Below are positions 17,371 through 27,914 of a DNA stretch of 64,000 nt, piece by piece. Source of the stretch: Rhodospirillales bacterium. GTDB taxonomy: Bacteria > Pseudomonadota > Alphaproteobacteria > Rhodospirillales > Casp-alpha2. The position numbers and the translations under genes were made by a program. Each line of letters starts with the position of its first letter. Positions within the stretch are counted from its first letter, which is position 1. The stretch is taken from positions 1-64,000 of the forward strand of contig JAEPMA010000002.1 of the NCBI GenBank assembly GCA_017644185.1. Reading direction: 5' to 3'. Below the pieces are notes generated by a model, which was not told the origin of the DNA, ran no database searches, and was given only the letters and a program-made list of their open reading frames with translations.

Positions 17371-18675
17371 TTACGCAACGGAAAATCCGCTTCCCGAGAG
17401 CGGCATTGTGGGCTGAAACCGGATTGAAACGCCAATCTTTTCAGGTTCAGGGCCGAACCCCTCGGGCATCGGCACGTCATAGCCGCCGTTCCGGACCACG
17501 ACAGGCAGTCCCGACCGCACTTTGGCCGGCAGCCCGCGAACCCATGCAGGGCGGCTGTTTTTGGGCCAGTTGTCGGCTATTTCCGCCCCCCAGGGGTGCA
17601 CCTCATACCCATTCAGCGCGCCGTCTGATGTGATCAGGAAGCGCCGGTCCCAGATATGGGTTCCTGGGGAGAGCGAAACCGGCTTAGGCAGATTACGGGC
17701 CTCCCGGTATACACCGATCATATCACCTTCAAGATCGAACCGGGCGCGCCCAAGCGTCGCCCCTCGCCCCTCCTGCAACGCGTCTTTCAAGCGCTCCACC
17801 CCAGCAATATCCGGCGGATAGGCTCTGCCCCCAATCGCCTGCGCCGCGCGCGACAGCGCACGCAGACGGATTTCATCATCCGCCCGCTGTAAATCTGCAG
17901 ATGTCATTCTCAGAAAACCGGCTGGATGAAGTGCCGCGTGCCGGGCCAGCCAATCGGCCGTCGCCGCCTCGAGCGATGCACGGGCCCGCGCAAAACGGGC
18001 TGTTGCGATCATGACACCGGGGGCCTTTCCGGCTTCCGTTTCCAGTCGATCTCGCACGAGGGTGCGGCCGTATTTCGGATCTCGATTCGAAGGATCTTCA
18101 ACCCATCCCATCCCCGCCGCTTCGAGTGTCGCCACCAACCGCGCCTTCGGGAAACCGAGAAGCGGCCGCAACAGCCGACAGGCGCCAAGTTCCCGAACCG
18201 GCGCCATTGCCGCGAGACCATCCGGACCGCTGCCGCGCTGAAGCCGCATCATGAAGGTCTCTGCCTGATCGTCGGCATGATGGGCGACCGTAAGGTGCAG
18301 CACCCCATTATGTCGGCACCACCTGTCCAAGAAGTCGTATCGCGCACGTCGCGCCTCGGCCTGGATCCCCCTTTCGGGCTTCGTACCCCGCCAATACAGG
18401 ATTTCGACTGCAATCCCCAACCGTGTCAGCCGCGCGGCGGTTTGCGCCGCTTCGACGGATGATTCCGCCCTAAGGCCATGTTCGACAATCAACGCCGTGA
18501 TCTTGCCGCCCTGAGCCCGAGACCAATCGTGCAGTAGAACCGCCAACGCCATACTGTCCGCACCGCCTGAAACGCCGACGGCGAGGTGCGGTGTGAACTC
18601 GAAAGGGACGAACGCATTCATCGCGTCCGCGAATTCATCTGACGTGATCGGTGTCGCTGGCCTTGGCCGGGTCAT
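17371..18675 (-). CDS. tilS: tRNA(Ile)-lysidine synthase TilS
   Basis: A 434-residue N-type ATP pyrophosphatase that adds lysine to C34 of tRNA(Ile)(CAU), allowing AUA decoding. The PP-loop SGGADS lies at about residues 36-41, with VEHGLR and HHADDQAETFMMRL further on. The middle and C-terminal parts are the less conserved tRNA-binding domains. I chose ATG 18675, 14 bases after the cpoB stop; an ATG at 18714 would overlap cpoB by 25 bases, and neither has a strong ribosome site. Confidence 0.9.
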   Translation of the reverse strand: MTRPRPATPITSDEFADAMNAFVPFEFTPHLAVGVSGGADSMALAVLLHDWSRAQGGKITALIVEHGLRAESSVEAAQTAARLTRLGIAVEILYWRGTKPERGIQAEARRARYDFLDRWCRHNGVLHLTVAHHADDQAETFMMRLQRGSGPDGLAAMAPVRELGACRLLRPLLGFPKARLVATLEAAGMGWVEDPSNRDPKYGRTLVRDRLETEAGKAPGVMIATARFARARASLEAATADWLARHAALHPAGFLRMTSADLQRADDEIRLRALSRAAQAIGGRAYPPDIAGVERLKDALQEGRGATLGRARFDLEGDMIGVYREARNLPKPVSLSPGTHIWDRRFLITSDGALNGYEVHPWGAEIADNWPKNSRPAWVRGLPAKVRSGLPVVVRNGGYDVPMPEGFGPEPEKIGVSIRFQPTMPLSGSGFSVA

Positions 18676-18689
18676 GTTAGAGACAGCTG

Positions 18690-19832
18690 TCAGACGCAGC
18701 CGTTTTTCTGCCATTCACGTTGCAGCGTACTTTTCAAGCCCGCCGGGGCGTCCGGATAATCCTGACGCAGCTTCTGGAACGCGGCGCAGGCTTCATTCTT
18801 TTTATCGAGGCTGGAAAGCGACATCCCCAGTTTCAAAAGCGCATCCGGCGCCTTGGGGCCCTGCGGGTCGGCTTGATACCCTTCAAGGAAGGTCTCGGCC
18901 GCTTCCACGAACGACCCCCGCACGTAGTAGGTTTCGCCAAGCCAATAGCGCGCATTGCTGGCGAGCTTGTCGTCGCCGTGCGCTTCGAGGAACTGCCTGA
19001 GCGACGATGCCGCCATGTCGTACTTACCCTGCCTAAGAAGACCGAACGCATGCATGTACTGTTCACGGGGCGTCCCTTGCGGGAGGGATGCAGTCTGCGT
19101 TGAGGGTGCGGAAGCCGGCTGGCTCGTCGCCGTGTCGACGCCCGCCGGCGCCGGTGCCGCCGAGGGTGCCGCAGCGGGCGCCGCCGGCTGCGATGCCGTG
19201 GCGGCGGGGGTATCGCCCGTCAACTGTGCGAGCAGCGCGTCAGCCTCGCTCTGTGCGGGCTTCTGAGGCGGCGTTGCCGCATTGGCCGGCTGCCCCTGAT
19301 TGTTGAGATCGGATTCGTTGAGGGTGCCGAGCACCTGCGTGCCGTTTCCGGCACCCTGGGGCGCCGCCCCAGCCGACTGTTGCGGTTGCCCCTGCGGCGC
19401 CGTCACCTGGCCGCTGTTCTGCATGGGCTGCTGCTGCATGCTTGATGCCGTGCCGCCCGTCTCCAACTGCTTCAACCGAAAATCGACATCCGCGGAGAGT
19501 TTCTCCAACTGCTGCGAAACCTGGTTGATCTGATAAGAGAGCTCCTCCAAACGACCGGTCATGCTGCGCATGCCGGATTCGATCTGGGAAACGCGAACAT
19601 TGAGGCGCGCGTACGCGGTGCTATCGCCCCCTGCCGCATCGCTGCCCCCCGCCACCGCGGCTCCGCCGCCGGAACCGCCCCGGGAGATCTGTACGTTGAG
19701 CGTTCTGATATCGCGCTCCAGACGCTCGATCCGGTCCAGCAATGCCTGGGTATCCTGTGCCTGCAGCGGCATCGCCGTCATCAGAATGGCGACGCACACA
19801 ACCGCGCCGCACCATGAGCTTCGAAACGTCAT
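18690..19832 (-). CDS. cpoB: Cell division coordinator CpoB (YbgF), Tol-Pal system
   Basis: A 380-residue periplasmic protein linking peptidoglycan synthesis with outer-membrane constriction. It has a signal peptide (cleaved after MPLQA, about residue 25), an N-terminal coiled coil (about 30-110) that trimerises in the family, a long Gln/Ala/Pro-rich linker, and C-terminal TPR repeats (about 255-375). The linker is longer than in E. coli, as is usual in alphaproteobacteria. It follows pal on the same strand. Confidence 0.93.
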   Translation of the reverse strand: MTFRSSWCGAVVCVAILMTAMPLQAQDTQALLDRIERLERDIRTLNVQISRGGSGGGAAVAGGSDAAGGDSTAYARLNVRVSQIESGMRSMTGRLEELSYQINQVSQQLEKLSADVDFRLKQLETGGTASSMQQQPMQNSGQVTAPQGQPQQSAGAAPQGAGNGTQVLGTLNESDLNNQGQPANAATPPQKPAQSEADALLAQLTGDTPAATASQPAAPAAAPSAAPAPAGVDTATSQPASAPSTQTASLPQGTPREQYMHAFGLLRQGKYDMAASSLRQFLEAHGDDKLASNARYWLGETYYVRGSFVEAAETFLEGYQADPQGPKAPDALLKLGMSLSSLDKKNEACAAFQKLRQDYPDAPAGLKSTLQREWQKNGCV

Positions 19833-19923
19833 CGCTCTCTCCGGTTCGTCATTCCAAATACCGAACGCGGCGCCCGGCGGGGGCCCGCGCCGAGGTGCAA
19901 CCTCTCGTACATATTAGGCAAAA

Positions 19924-19970
19924 TTAAGGCGCTTGCCCATCCGGTAGAAACCGGCGGACAAGCGCCTTAA
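19924..19970 (-). terminator. Terminator-like hairpin between pal and cpoB
   Basis: A perfect 12-bp stem (19924-19935 with 19959-19970; TTAAGGCGCTTG) has a smaller inner CCGGT/ACCGG hairpin, and on the minus strand is followed by TTTT. It would reduce readthrough from pal into cpoB or stabilise the tolB-pal message. Confidence 0.6.
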
Positions 19971-19992
19971 ACAACCGTTTCCGGCGAAGGGA

Positions 19993-20514
19993 TCAGCTGC
20001 CGGTGTTGTCGACAACCGTCACCGAGCGGCGGTTTTGCGCCCACGCGGTTTCGTTGTGACCGAGCGCAGCCGGACGCTCCTTGCCGTATGAAATGGTTTT
20101 CACGCGCGCCGGGTTGATGCCGAGCGCCACCAGGTAGTCCTTGGCGGCATTGGCACGACGCTCACCGAGCGCGAGGTTGTACTCGCGGGTGCCACGCTCG
20201 TCGCAATGACCTTCGAGAACGACGCGGACGCCGCCGAATTTCTTCATCCAGGCCGCCTGCTTTTCAAGCGAAGCGCGGGCTTCGGCGCTCAGCTCGGAGC
20301 TGTCAAAAGCGAAGAACACGCGGTCCCCGACATTGACGACCAGGTCTTCCTGGGTGCCGCCCTGAATCTGCACGGCAGACGTGCTGCTGCCAGAGCTGCT
20401 CGATGACGTCGACGCGGCGCCGGACGACTGGGTGCTACCACTCGATTCCGGCGCTGTTTCACACGCTGCAAGCAGGGCAACCGCGGCCAGCACACTCAAA
20501 AATTTGAAACGCAT
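19993..20514 (-). CDS. pal: Peptidoglycan-associated lipoprotein Pal
   Basis: A 173-residue outer-membrane lipoprotein that binds peptidoglycan and TolB. Its lipobox is LLAAC near residue 19. A Ser/Gly linker follows, then an OmpA-like domain with FAFDSSELS, the EGHCDERG motif, and the peptidoglycan-contacting NLALGERRANAAKDYL and NRRSV segments. ATG 20514 is preceded by GAGGAG about nine bases upstream. It is transcribed after tolB. Confidence 0.96.
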   Translation of the reverse strand: MRFKFLSVLAAVALLAACETAPESSGSTQSSGAASTSSSSSGSSTSAVQIQGGTQEDLVVNVGDRVFFAFDSSELSAEARASLEKQAAWMKKFGGVRVVLEGHCDERGTREYNLALGERRANAAKDYLVALGINPARVKTISYGKERPAALGHNETAWAQNRRSVTVVDNTGS

Positions 20515-20713
20515 AGGAATATACTCCTCAACGGGTGATATCTCATAAACCCAATCGCCGAAAGGTCGGCAAAAAATAACACGTGCGTCCGCAAAAACGC
20601 CGCTTGGAGGTATCTTTAAAGAGTGACGGGATTGATTCCAAGCCCTTTTTTGGAAAAACCCGCACACGGCAAAGGTTTTCTGGGCCATTCATTTCGCGCT
20701 GCGGCATTGATTA

Positions 20714-22042
20714 TTACGGGATCAACGGCGACCAGGCCGGGTCGGATGCGCCAACCGGGGTCACAATCTCGCGTTCGTTGTATCCGGTAAGATCGATCGA
20801 ATACAGCCGAGGCTCGGAGACATTCTCGCCATTTTTGGACTGACGGAAGAACATCAACACCCGGCCGTTGGGCGACCACGTCGGCGCCTCGACCAGATAA
20901 TCCTCGGCCAAAAGCCGCTCCCCCGAGCCGTCAGGACGCATCACGCCGATGTAAAACGCGCCCCGTGAAATCTTTGTGAAAGCGATCAGGTCGCCACGCG
21001 GTGACCAGACCGGGGTCGCATAACGTCCCTTGCCGAAGCTGATTCGGTGCACGTCGCTGCCGTCGCTATCCATGACGTAAAGCTGCTGCGTGCCACCCCG
21101 GTCCGAGTTAAAAACGATCTGGCTGGCGTCGGGCGCATAACTGGGCGACGTATCGATAGCCCCCGAGCGGGTCAATTGCCGCGACTGGCGCGTCCTGAGA
21201 TCCATCTCATAGACGTTGGTAGACCCGTTCTGCGCCATGCTCATGATGACCTTCTGGCCATCCGGCGAGAATCGGGGCGCGAACGTCATGCCCGGAAAAT
21301 CGCCCAGAAGCTCCTGACGCCCGGTATCGATGTTGAAAATGTAAACGCGCGGCGTGTTGTTTCGATAGCTGAGATAAGTGATCTCCTGCAGCGTCGGCGA
21401 GAAGCGCGGCGTCAGCACGAGTTCCGAACCGTCCGTCAGGAAGCGGTGATTGGCGCCGTCCTGATCCATGATGGCGAGGCGCTTAACGCGGCGGCGCTCC
21501 GGGCCGCTCTCGGCGATGTAGACGATACGGGTGTCGAAATAACCGTCCTCACCCGTGATCCTTTTGTAGATCGCATCCGCGATAATGTGGGCGACGCGGC
21601 GCCAGTTATCCGGCACCGTGAAATAGGCGAGCCCCACCATCTGCTGCTCGGCGAACACGTCCCAGAGCCGGAATTCGACCCGGAGCCGGCCGTCCGCCAC
21701 CAGTTCGGTGCGACCCTGCACCAACGCCTGCGCATTAATGATGCGCCAATCCCCGAAGCGCGGCAGCGTATTTAACGCACCGTCGTTTTGGATGAAGGCC
21801 CGTTTGTCGATTGGCTTGAAAAGACCCGACCGTTGCAAATCAGCCGCGATCACACCCGCCATGTCACGGCCAATGCGCTGTTCCTCTCCACCGTTGCCGA
21901 AAAAGTCGGTGACGGCGATCGGCAGCGGTTCGGCCTTGCCCTGGGTGATATCGACGCGCAGCTCGGCACGCGCCGCACCAGCCATCATCAGGACCGCCAG
22001 CAGGACGGGTATCGCGTTTCGCATCATCGAAGGGACAAACAT
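20714..22042 (-). CDS. tolB: Tol-Pal system beta-propeller TolB
   Basis: A 442-residue periplasmic protein with a signal peptide (about 1-26), an N-terminal TolB domain, and a six-bladed beta-propeller made of WD40-like repeats (the [28 protein letters not shown] and [10 protein letters not shown] series in the second half). It shuttles between TolA and Pal. It lies 22 bases after tolA in the tol operon. Confidence 0.97.
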   Translation of the reverse strand: MFVPSMMRNAIPVLLAVLMMAGAARAELRVDITQGKAEPLPIAVTDFFGNGGEEQRIGRDMAGVIAADLQRSGLFKPIDKRAFIQNDGALNTLPRFGDWRIINAQALVQGRTELVADGRLRVEFRLWDVFAEQQMVGLAYFTVPDNWRRVAHIIADAIYKRITGEDGYFDTRIVYIAESGPERRRVKRLAIMDQDGANHRFLTDGSELVLTPRFSPTLQEITYLSYRNNTPRVYIFNIDTGRQELLGDFPGMTFAPRFSPDGQKVIMSMAQNGSTNVYEMDLRTRQSRQLTRSGAIDTSPSYAPDASQIVFNSDRGGTQQLYVMDSDGSDVHRISFGKGRYATPVWSPRGDLIAFTKISRGAFYIGVMRPDGSGERLLAEDYLVEAPTWSPNGRVLMFFRQSKNGENVSEPRLYSIDLTGYNEREIVTPVGASDPAWSPLIP

Positions 22043-22064
22043 GGAAGCTCCTTACAACGGCTTT

Positions 22065-23066
22065 CTATAAAAGGTCTCTGGGATCGAAATTGATCACGAT
22101 CTCCCGCCAGACCTCGTATTTGTCGGGCGGCAGTTTGATGGGATTGCAGCTTGGATTCAATACGGCGCGCCGCGCGGCTTCGGCGGCAGACTGAAAAAAC
22201 GGATCCGTATTGAAGCGCATCTGATCTTCAATCGTCGCGGATTGCGGATTTCCGTCCGGATTCATTTGTATCCGGATCAGGACGGCCAGATTTTCGGCGT
22301 TCTTGGCGCCCGTCGGAATATTCCAGCACTTCGAGACACGCTCGATTACCGTGCGGCGCATCGCATCCAGTTCCGTCATCGTCACTTTCTTGGACGGGTC
22401 GGCATTGGGCTGTGGCGATTTAACCTTCAAAGCCGCGCGCATCTGTTCAGCGAAGTCCGCCTTAGGCTCTTCCTTCTTTTTTTCTTCCGGTTCCGGCTGC
22501 GTCTTCTTGATCTCTTCAAGCGTCTTCAACAAAGACGCAACTTCGAACTGTTCCGGCGGCTTCGGCTTCTTCTTCACCTTGGCCACGGCGGCAACCGGTT
22601 TGGGTGGCTCGGGCTTCGGCTCAGGCTTGGGCTCCGGTTCGGGGGCTGGCTTCGCTTCGGGTTTCGGTTCGGGCTCGGGCTCCGGTTCTTTCTTGGGCTC
22701 GGGCTCCGGTTCTTTCTTGGGTTCGGGCTCCGGCTCCGGCGCGGGTTCGGGCTCCGGCTCCGATTTCGGCGGCAAGGCCGCGATCTCGGGTTGAGGCTCG
22801 GGGGCGGGCGGGGGTGGTGTGGGCTCGGGTTCGGGCTCGGGTTTTGCCTCTTCGACGGGCGGCGCCGGTTCCGGCGCCTTCTTTTCCTCAGGCTCCGGCT
22901 CCGGTGCCGGCGCGGGGGCGTTCCGCATCTCGTCGATCTCGACCAACTCGACGAACACCGGAGTCTCTTCCAGCGGTTCGGGCGGAGACATCAGCGGCAG
23001 GCCAAGCATGCTCACCGCGATGACGCCCGCGTGAAAAGCCACTGAAAAGAATAGTCCGGTCCGCAT
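22065..23066 (-). CDS. tolA: Tol-Pal system protein TolA
   Basis: A 333-residue inner-membrane protein bridging TolQR to TolB/Pal. One N-terminal membrane segment (about 5-26) is followed by a long Pro/Glu/Lys-rich periplasmic arm (about 50-200; many PEPEP and KKEPEPEP repeats), then the C-terminal TolA/TonB-like domain (about 230-333) with the [14 protein letters not shown] strand. The low-complexity coding sequence is strongly G+C-skewed and gives long spurious frames on the opposite strand. Confidence 0.93.
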   Translation of the reverse strand: MRTGLFFSVAFHAGVIAVSMLGLPLMSPPEPLEETPVFVELVEIDEMRNAPAPAPEPEPEEKKAPEPAPPVEEAKPEPEPEPTPPPPAPEPQPEIAALPPKSEPEPEPAPEPEPEPKKEPEPEPKKEPEPEPEPKPEAKPAPEPEPKPEPKPEPPKPVAAVAKVKKKPKPPEQFEVASLLKTLEEIKKTQPEPEEKKKEEPKADFAEQMRAALKVKSPQPNADPSKKVTMTELDAMRRTVIERVSKCWNIPTGAKNAENLAVLIRIQMNPDGNPQSATIEDQMRFNTDPFFQSAAEAARRAVLNPSCNPIKLPPDKYEVWREIVINFDPRDLL

Positions 23067-23099
23067 GATCTCAGATCTGCCCTAAGTCTCGCTTTCGGG

Positions 23100-23585
23100 T
23101 TAAGGCTGCTTGTTCGTCTTCTTGTCGTCCGCTTTCTTGTCGGACTTGTCGGTGCTCCGGGTGATCAGGGCGACCCGCCGGTATCCGGCGCGGTTGATCG
23201 TGCCCATCACCTCCATGACCCGGCCGTAATTGATATCCGCATCACCACGCACGAAGATACGAAGCTCTCGGTTTTCGCCGGTGATGGCCCTTAATCTCGG
23301 CACCAATGTCTCCAACGGCACCTGTGTGTCCTGCAGGAATATCTGGCCCGCATTATCGATCGAGATCGCCAGCGGCTCGTCTTCGCCTGCAATAGCACCG
23401 GCTTTGGTTTCCGGCAGGTTGATCTCAACCCCGACAGTCAACAGCGGCGCGGTGACCATGAAGATGATCAGCAGCACCAACATGACGTCGACGAACGGCG
23501 TCACGTTGATTTCACTCATCGGCCGCCGGCGCTGCCGTCCGAAACGGCCGCCGCCGCCGCCCATGCGTTCCGTCGTGATCGCCAT
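23100..23585 (-). CDS. tolR: Tol-Pal system protein TolR
   Basis: A 161-residue ExbD/TolR-family protein. One membrane helix (about 30-50) carries Asp33 in [15 protein letters not shown], the residue that takes protons in this family. A periplasmic domain and a Lys/Asp-rich tail follow. A basic, Gly-rich N-terminus ([13 protein letters not shown]) is typical of alphaproteobacterial copies. It lies nine bases after tolQ. Confidence 0.96.
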   Translation of the reverse strand: MAITTERMGGGGGRFGRQRRRPMSEINVTPFVDVMLVLLIIFMVTAPLLTVGVEINLPETKAGAIAGEDEPLAISIDNAGQIFLQDTQVPLETLVPRLRAITGENRELRIFVRGDADINYGRVMEVMGTINRAGYRRVALITRSTDKSDKKADDKKTNKQP

Positions 23586-23594
23586 CGGCTGCTC

Positions 23595-24311
23595 CTAGGT
23601 GTCCATCTCGCGCGACAGGATCGCCGAGAACTCACCGGCGAAGCTTTCCAGCCGCCCGGCGTAGCGGTCCAGGTCACGGCTCAGTTTGTTGTAGGCGACA
23701 ACCGCCGGGATCGCGGCCAAGAGACCAAGCGCGGTCGCAAACAAAGCTTCGGCGATACCGGGCGCAACGACGGCGAGCGAGGTGTTTGACGAAATCGCGA
23801 TGGACTGGAAGCTATGCATGATCCCCCAGACCGTGCCGAACAGCCCGACGAACGGCGCCGTCGCACCAGTCGTAGCGAGAAACGTCATATATTTTTCAGC
23901 GCGGTCCATTTCCCGATGCACGGTGATCTGCATGACCCGGTCGATACGGTCGGAGAGTCCGGCGCGGATACCATGAGAACCACTCCCCGAAACCCGCCGC
24001 CATTCTCGCATCGCCGCCGAGAATACCGCGGCCATCGGGTCGCGCGGATTGCTGGCGACCCGGTCGAATAGATCGTCCAAGGACTTGCCCGACCAGAAGG
24101 CCTGCTCGAATTCGTCGGAGCGTTTGTTGAGACGCCGCACCGTCAGCAGTTTTTCGAAAATGATCGCCCAGCACCAGATCGAGGCCAGAACCAGCATCAC
24201 CATAACGGATTTCACGACGATATCGGCGCGCAGGAACATGGACATGACGGCGAACTGATCCGCGCCCACCGATCCTGCCATCATCGCGGCATCGACTGCT
24301 TGATTTTCCAT
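23595..24311 (-). CDS. tolQ: Tol-Pal system proton channel TolQ
   Basis: A 238-residue MotA/TolQ/ExbB-family protein. It has one N-terminal membrane helix (about 27-50), a cytoplasmic loop, and two more helices around [20 protein letters not shown] and [20 protein letters not shown]. With TolR it forms the proton-driven motor that energises TolA. It is 21 bases downstream of ybgC. Confidence 0.97.
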   Translation of the reverse strand: MENQAVDAAMMAGSVGADQFAVMSMFLRADIVVKSVMVMLVLASIWCWAIIFEKLLTVRRLNKRSDEFEQAFWSGKSLDDLFDRVASNPRDPMAAVFSAAMREWRRVSGSGSHGIRAGLSDRIDRVMQITVHREMDRAEKYMTFLATTGATAPFVGLFGTVWGIMHSFQSIAISSNTSLAVVAPGIAEALFATALGLLAAIPAVVAYNKLSRDLDRYAGRLESFAGEFSAILSREMDT

Positions 24312-24332
24312 TCCCTACTCCGATCGTCTTCC

Positions 24333-24770
24333 TTAATTCATATTGCCGCCGGCGTGTATACGCAGGCATTCCCTGACCGCGTCGGGCAGCCGTTTCGGCG
24401 CGCCGGTGGTCACATTCATGCACGCCAACCGCACGTGGACCGCGACCAGCACGTTACCGTCCAGGCAGATATCCTGGTGCATCCGTAGCGCCGCGCCGCC
24501 GATCTCGGAGACCCTTGTCCTGACTTCGAGAAGATCGTCCAGGCGCGCGGGCTTGACGTAGTCCGCATGGCATTCCCTGACCGCGAACGCGATGTTGTCG
24601 GTCGCCAGCAACGCGGCATGCTCAAGACCGTGATCACGTAACATCTCGGTGCGCGCACGTTCCGCAAATTTCAGATAATTGGCGTAATAGACGATGCCGC
24701 CCGCGTCCGTGTCTTCGTAATAGACGCGGATCGGCATGACATGGACGTCGGTCATTCCCGCATCAGGCAT
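24333..24770 (-). CDS. ybgC: Tol-Pal-associated acyl-CoA thioesterase YbgC
   Basis: A 145-residue hotdog-fold thioesterase. The signature [24 protein letters not shown] carries the catalytic Asp of the 4-hydroxybenzoyl-CoA thioesterase family. YbgC acts on acyl-CoA or acyl-ACP in phospholipid metabolism and is co-encoded with tol genes. ATG 24770 overlaps the ruvB stop by eight bases (ATGCCTGA) and has GGAGG at good spacing; a later ATG at 24755 has no ribosome site. Confidence 0.93.
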   Translation of the reverse strand: MPDAGMTDVHVMPIRVYYEDTDAGGIVYYANYLKFAERARTEMLRDHGLEHAALLATDNIAFAVRECHADYVKPARLDDLLEVRTRVSEIGGAALRMHQDICLDGNVLVAVHVRLACMNVTTGAPKRLPDAVRECLRIHAGGNMN

Positions 24771-25815
24771 CCTCGGCCTCCGCATCGTCGGCGATCAGTT
24801 CGAGTTGGCTCAGGTTCGCGGGCGCCTTCAGGCCGAGGTGCTTGAACCCCTCACCCGTCAAAGCCCGGCCGCGGGGCGTGCGCATCAGAAGCCCTTGCTG
24901 GATCAGATAGGGCTCGATGACTTCCTCGATCGTGTCGCGTTGTTCGGACAGCGCGGCGGCGAGGGTTTCGACGCCGACCGGTCCACCGCCGTAATTTTCA
25001 GCGATACATGTCAAATAGCGGCGGTCCATCGCATCAAGCCCACGCTTGTCGACATCCAATCTGTTGAGCGCCGCATCAGCGGCCTTGGCATCGACCGGTG
25101 AATGGCCGGCGACGGCGGCGAAATCCCTGACCCGGCGCAGCAGACGGCCGGCAACGCGCGGCGTACCGCGGGCGCGCTTGGCGATCTCACGGGCACCGTC
25201 ATCGGTCATGTCCATACCAAGAAGCCCGGCGCCGCGCGAGATGATGTGCTGCAGGTCGTCGATCCCGTAAAATTCGAGCCGCATCGGAATACCGAAACGC
25301 TCGCGGAGCGGCGTCGTGATCAGACCCGACCGTGTCGTCGCGCCGACCAGCGTGAAGCGTGGCAGGTCGATCCTGACGGACCGCGCCGCCGGCCCCTCAC
25401 CGATGATCAGATCAAGTTGGAAGTCTTCCATCGCTGGATAAAGGATTTCCTCCACCGCCGGGTTGAGGCGATGGATCTCGTCGATGAACAGAACATCGCC
25501 CGCTTCCAGGTTCGTCAGGATCGCCGCGAGATCACCAGCCTTGGCGATCACCGGCCCAGACGTGGCACGAAAACCGACGCCCATCTCCTTCGCGACGATG
25601 GACGCCAATGTCGTTTTGCCCAGACCCGGCGGCCCATAGAAAAGCACGTGGTCCAGCGCTTCCGAGCGGCTGATAGATGCTTCGACAAACACCTTGAGAT
25701 TGGCGCGAACCTGCGGCTGGCCGACAAAGTCGTCCAGTTTCTGCGGACGCAGTGCCGCATCCTGGGTATCGCCGGGCTGGCTCTCGGCCTCGAGAATACG
25801 ATCACCCTCCGCCAT
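24763..25815 (-). CDS. ruvB: Holliday junction branch-migration helicase RuvB
   Basis: A 350-residue AAA+ motor that drives branch migration with RuvA. Visible are the N-terminal [12 protein letters not shown], Walker [10 protein letters not shown], Walker [11 protein letters not shown], the sensor region GATTRSG and the arginine finger in PLRERFG, then a C-terminal winged helix (RTPRGRALT). Its ATG follows the ruvA stop without a gap (TAAATG). Confidence 0.98.
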   Translation of the reverse strand: MAEGDRILEAESQPGDTQDAALRPQKLDDFVGQPQVRANLKVFVEASISRSEALDHVLFYGPPGLGKTTLASIVAKEMGVGFRATSGPVIAKAGDLAAILTNLEAGDVLFIDEIHRLNPAVEEILYPAMEDFQLDLIIGEGPAARSVRIDLPRFTLVGATTRSGLITTPLRERFGIPMRLEFYGIDDLQHIISRGAGLLGMDMTDDGAREIAKRARGTPRVAGRLLRRVRDFAAVAGHSPVDAKAADAALNRLDVDKRGLDAMDRRYLTCIAENYGGGPVGVETLAAALSEQRDTIEEVIEPYLIQQGLLMRTPRGRALTGEGFKHLGLKAPANLSQLELIADDAEAEDA

Positions 25816-26463
25816 TTAGCGCCTGGCCCCCGCCCGGGTGTCCGAGGGCGCCAGTTTCGCGAGACCTGCTTTGATCAAAACGCCGACGTCTGCACTTTCA
25901 CCGATCTCGCCCGCCGCTTCCGAGACCACGCCCAATGCCTGCGACGGGCTGTAGCCCAGATTGACCAAAGCGGAGACAGCATCCGACACCGCCCCCTGCG
26001 CGCCGCCGACCGACGCGGTGGCGGAATGACCGACCTCCGTCTTGAGAGCCTGACCCAGGGTGATGGTGCCGACTTTGTCCTTGAGTTCGGAAATGATACG
26101 CGCCGCCAGCTTGGGGCCGACGCCTGGTGCCCGCGTAATCGCCGCCTTATCGCCCGATAGAATGGCGCGGCTGACTTCGTCGTTGCTGAGCACGCTCTGG
26201 ATCGCGAGCCCGACCTTGGCACCGACCCCCTGCACCGTCGTCAACAGCTTGAACCAGTCGCGCTCCAGCGTGTCGGCGAACCCGTAAAGATGGATGTGGT
26301 CTTCGCGGACGTGTGTCTCGATATAGACGACCGCCGCCTCACCGACGGCAAGGCGCCCAAGCGTTCGTCCCGACGCGAACACCAGATAACCGACGCCATT
26401 CACGTCGACCACGACCCAATCGTCGCCGATGTCTTCGACGATGCCCTTAAGCCTTGCGATCAT
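25816..26463 (-). CDS. ruvA: Holliday junction DNA-binding subunit RuvA
   Basis: A 215-residue protein that tetramerises on four-way junctions and loads RuvB. It has an N-terminal OB fold (MIARLKGIVEDIGDDWV...), helix-hairpin-helix motifs (VQGVGAKVGLAIQ and APGVGPKLAARII), a flexible linker and domain III (VNLGYSPSQALGVV) that contacts RuvB. Ten bases separate it from ruvC. Confidence 0.97.
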   Translation of the reverse strand: MIARLKGIVEDIGDDWVVVDVNGVGYLVFASGRTLGRLAVGEAAVVYIETHVREDHIHLYGFADTLERDWFKLLTTVQGVGAKVGLAIQSVLSNDEVSRAILSGDKAAITRAPGVGPKLAARIISELKDKVGTITLGQALKTEVGHSATASVGGAQGAVSDAVSALVNLGYSPSQALGVVSEAAGEIGESADVGVLIKAGLAKLAPSDTRAGARR

Positions 26464-26473
26464 GAACTAACCC

Positions 26474-26980
26474 TCATTGCGCGGCCCTGGCCAATTTCCG
26501 GACCTTGTCCGCGGTACCGCGATGATGGGCATGACAGATCGCGACGGCGAGCGCGTCGGCGGAATCCGCGCCCGCGATCTTGGCGCCGGGAAGGAGTGTC
26601 TTGACCATCATCTGCACCTGCTCTTTCTGGGCGTGGCCGGAACCGACGACGGTCTTCTTGACCAGGTTCGGCAGATACTCGGCGACGTTGAGCCCGGCCA
26701 ACGCCGGGACCAGAAGAACGATCCCGCGCGCCTGCCCGAGCTTGAGGGTCGACACCGCATTCTTGTTGACGAAGGTCTCCTCGACCGCCGCCTCGTCGGG
26801 CGTGAACTCGGCGATGACGTCCCGCAACCCAGCGTGAAGTTCGACCAGACGTTCAGATAACGACGCTTTGGAAGATGTGGTGACCAACCCGTCCGCGACA
26901 TAGCTGAGACGGTTGTCGACAGCCTCGATGATGCCCCACCCCGTCGTCTGCAATCCCGGATCAAAGCCGATCAGCCGCAA
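26474..26980 (-). CDS. ruvC: Holliday junction endonuclease RuvC
   Basis: A 168-residue RNase-H-fold resolvase. The catalytic acids are visible: Asp7 (IGFDPG), Glu67/68 (AAVEETF), Asp139 and Asp142 ([13 protein letters not shown]). It resolves junctions handled by RuvAB. It lies 12 bases downstream of yebC, in the usual yebC-ruvCAB order. Confidence 0.98.
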   Translation of the reverse strand: MRLIGFDPGLQTTGWGIIEAVDNRLSYVADGLVTTSSKASLSERLVELHAGLRDVIAEFTPDEAAVEETFVNKNAVSTLKLGQARGIVLLVPALAGLNVAEYLPNLVKKTVVGSGHAQKEQVQMMVKTLLPGAKIAGADSADALAVAICHAHHRGTADKVRKLARAAQ

Positions 26981-26992
26981 GTCGTTATCTCC

Positions 26993-27736
26993 TCACGCGC
27001 TCAACTGCGCCATGATGTCGTCCGACACGTCGAAGTTCGAAGACACCGACTGCACATCATCGTTGTCTTCCAACACCTCGATCAGCTTGAACAGCGTGCT
27101 GGCGGTGTCGGCGTCGACCTCTATCGTGTTCTGCGGCTTCCATTCGAGTTCACCGCTTTCCGGATCGCCGTATTTCTCAGCCAAAGCTTCGCGGACGTCG
27201 GCGAAGTCATTCGGATCACATGAAATCGCGTGTCCGTCACCATCGCTTTCAACGTCGGTCGCACCCGCTTCGAGGGCCGCTTCGAACATGTCGTCACCGC
27301 TTGCCGTATCGGCCGGGTAATAGATCTTGCCGACACGCTCGAACATGAAATTGACGCTGCCCGTCTCACCCAGGTTGCCGCCGTGTTTGGAGAACGCGGC
27401 ACGCACTTCGGACGCCGTCCGGTTGCGATTGTCGGAGAGCGCTTCGACGATCATCGCGACCCCACCTGGGCCGTAACCCTCGTAGCGGATTTCCTCGTAG
27501 TTCTCGCCGTCTCCGCCGACACCGCGCGCAATGGCGCGCTTGATGTTGTCATTCGGCATGTTCTGGGACTTCGCGTTCGCGATAGCGAGACGCAGGCGCG
27601 GGTTAAACCCCGGGTCCTCGCCGGCACGTGCGGCGATGGAGAGTTCCTTGCCCAGCTTGGCGAAGACCTTCGCGCGCTTGGCGTCCTGTGCACCCTTGCG
27701 GTGCATGATGTTCTTAAATTTTGAATGGCCGGCCAT
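26993..27736 (-). CDS. yebC: YebC/TACO1-family regulatory protein
   Basis: A 247-residue protein of the YebC family, with the conserved start MAGHSKFKNIMHRKGAQDAKR, the KSQNMPNDNIKRAI segment and YEGYGPGG. Family members have been described as transcriptional regulators and, more recently, as translation factors easing ribosome stalling. It heads the yebC-ruvCAB-tol run. The 178 bases upstream must hold the promoter, but I see no convincing -10 to pair with a TTGACA at 27869-27874 on the minus strand. Confidence 0.95.
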   Translation of the reverse strand: MAGHSKFKNIMHRKGAQDAKRAKVFAKLGKELSIAARAGEDPGFNPRLRLAIANAKSQNMPNDNIKRAIARGVGGDGENYEEIRYEGYGPGGVAMIVEALSDNRNRTASEVRAAFSKHGGNLGETGSVNFMFERVGKIYYPADTASGDDMFEAALEAGATDVESDGDGHAISCDPNDFADVREALAEKYGDPESGELEWKPQNTIEVDADTASTLFKLIEVLEDNDDVQSVSSNFDVSDDIMAQLSA

Positions 27737-27914
27737 GGTGTCGTTCCGTTTCTTTCACATCTGCAAACGCGGCAACGCCGATGCGTGCCGCGAATCGCTC
27801 CATATTACAATCGGGGCGGGCAAATGAATACCGCGCCGAGCCTTCTGGATCATCTTCAAGGGGCAATATGTCAAGATTTTGGCGGCCCAGCCGATTTTTG
27901 CCGTTAAAACCCCG

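Noticed and set aside
22242..23045. Long plus-strand frames (up to 267 codons) opposite tolA
   Set aside because: They are mirror images of the Pro/Glu/Lys-repeat codons of tolA; the translation is Gly/Leu/Arg repeats with no family features.
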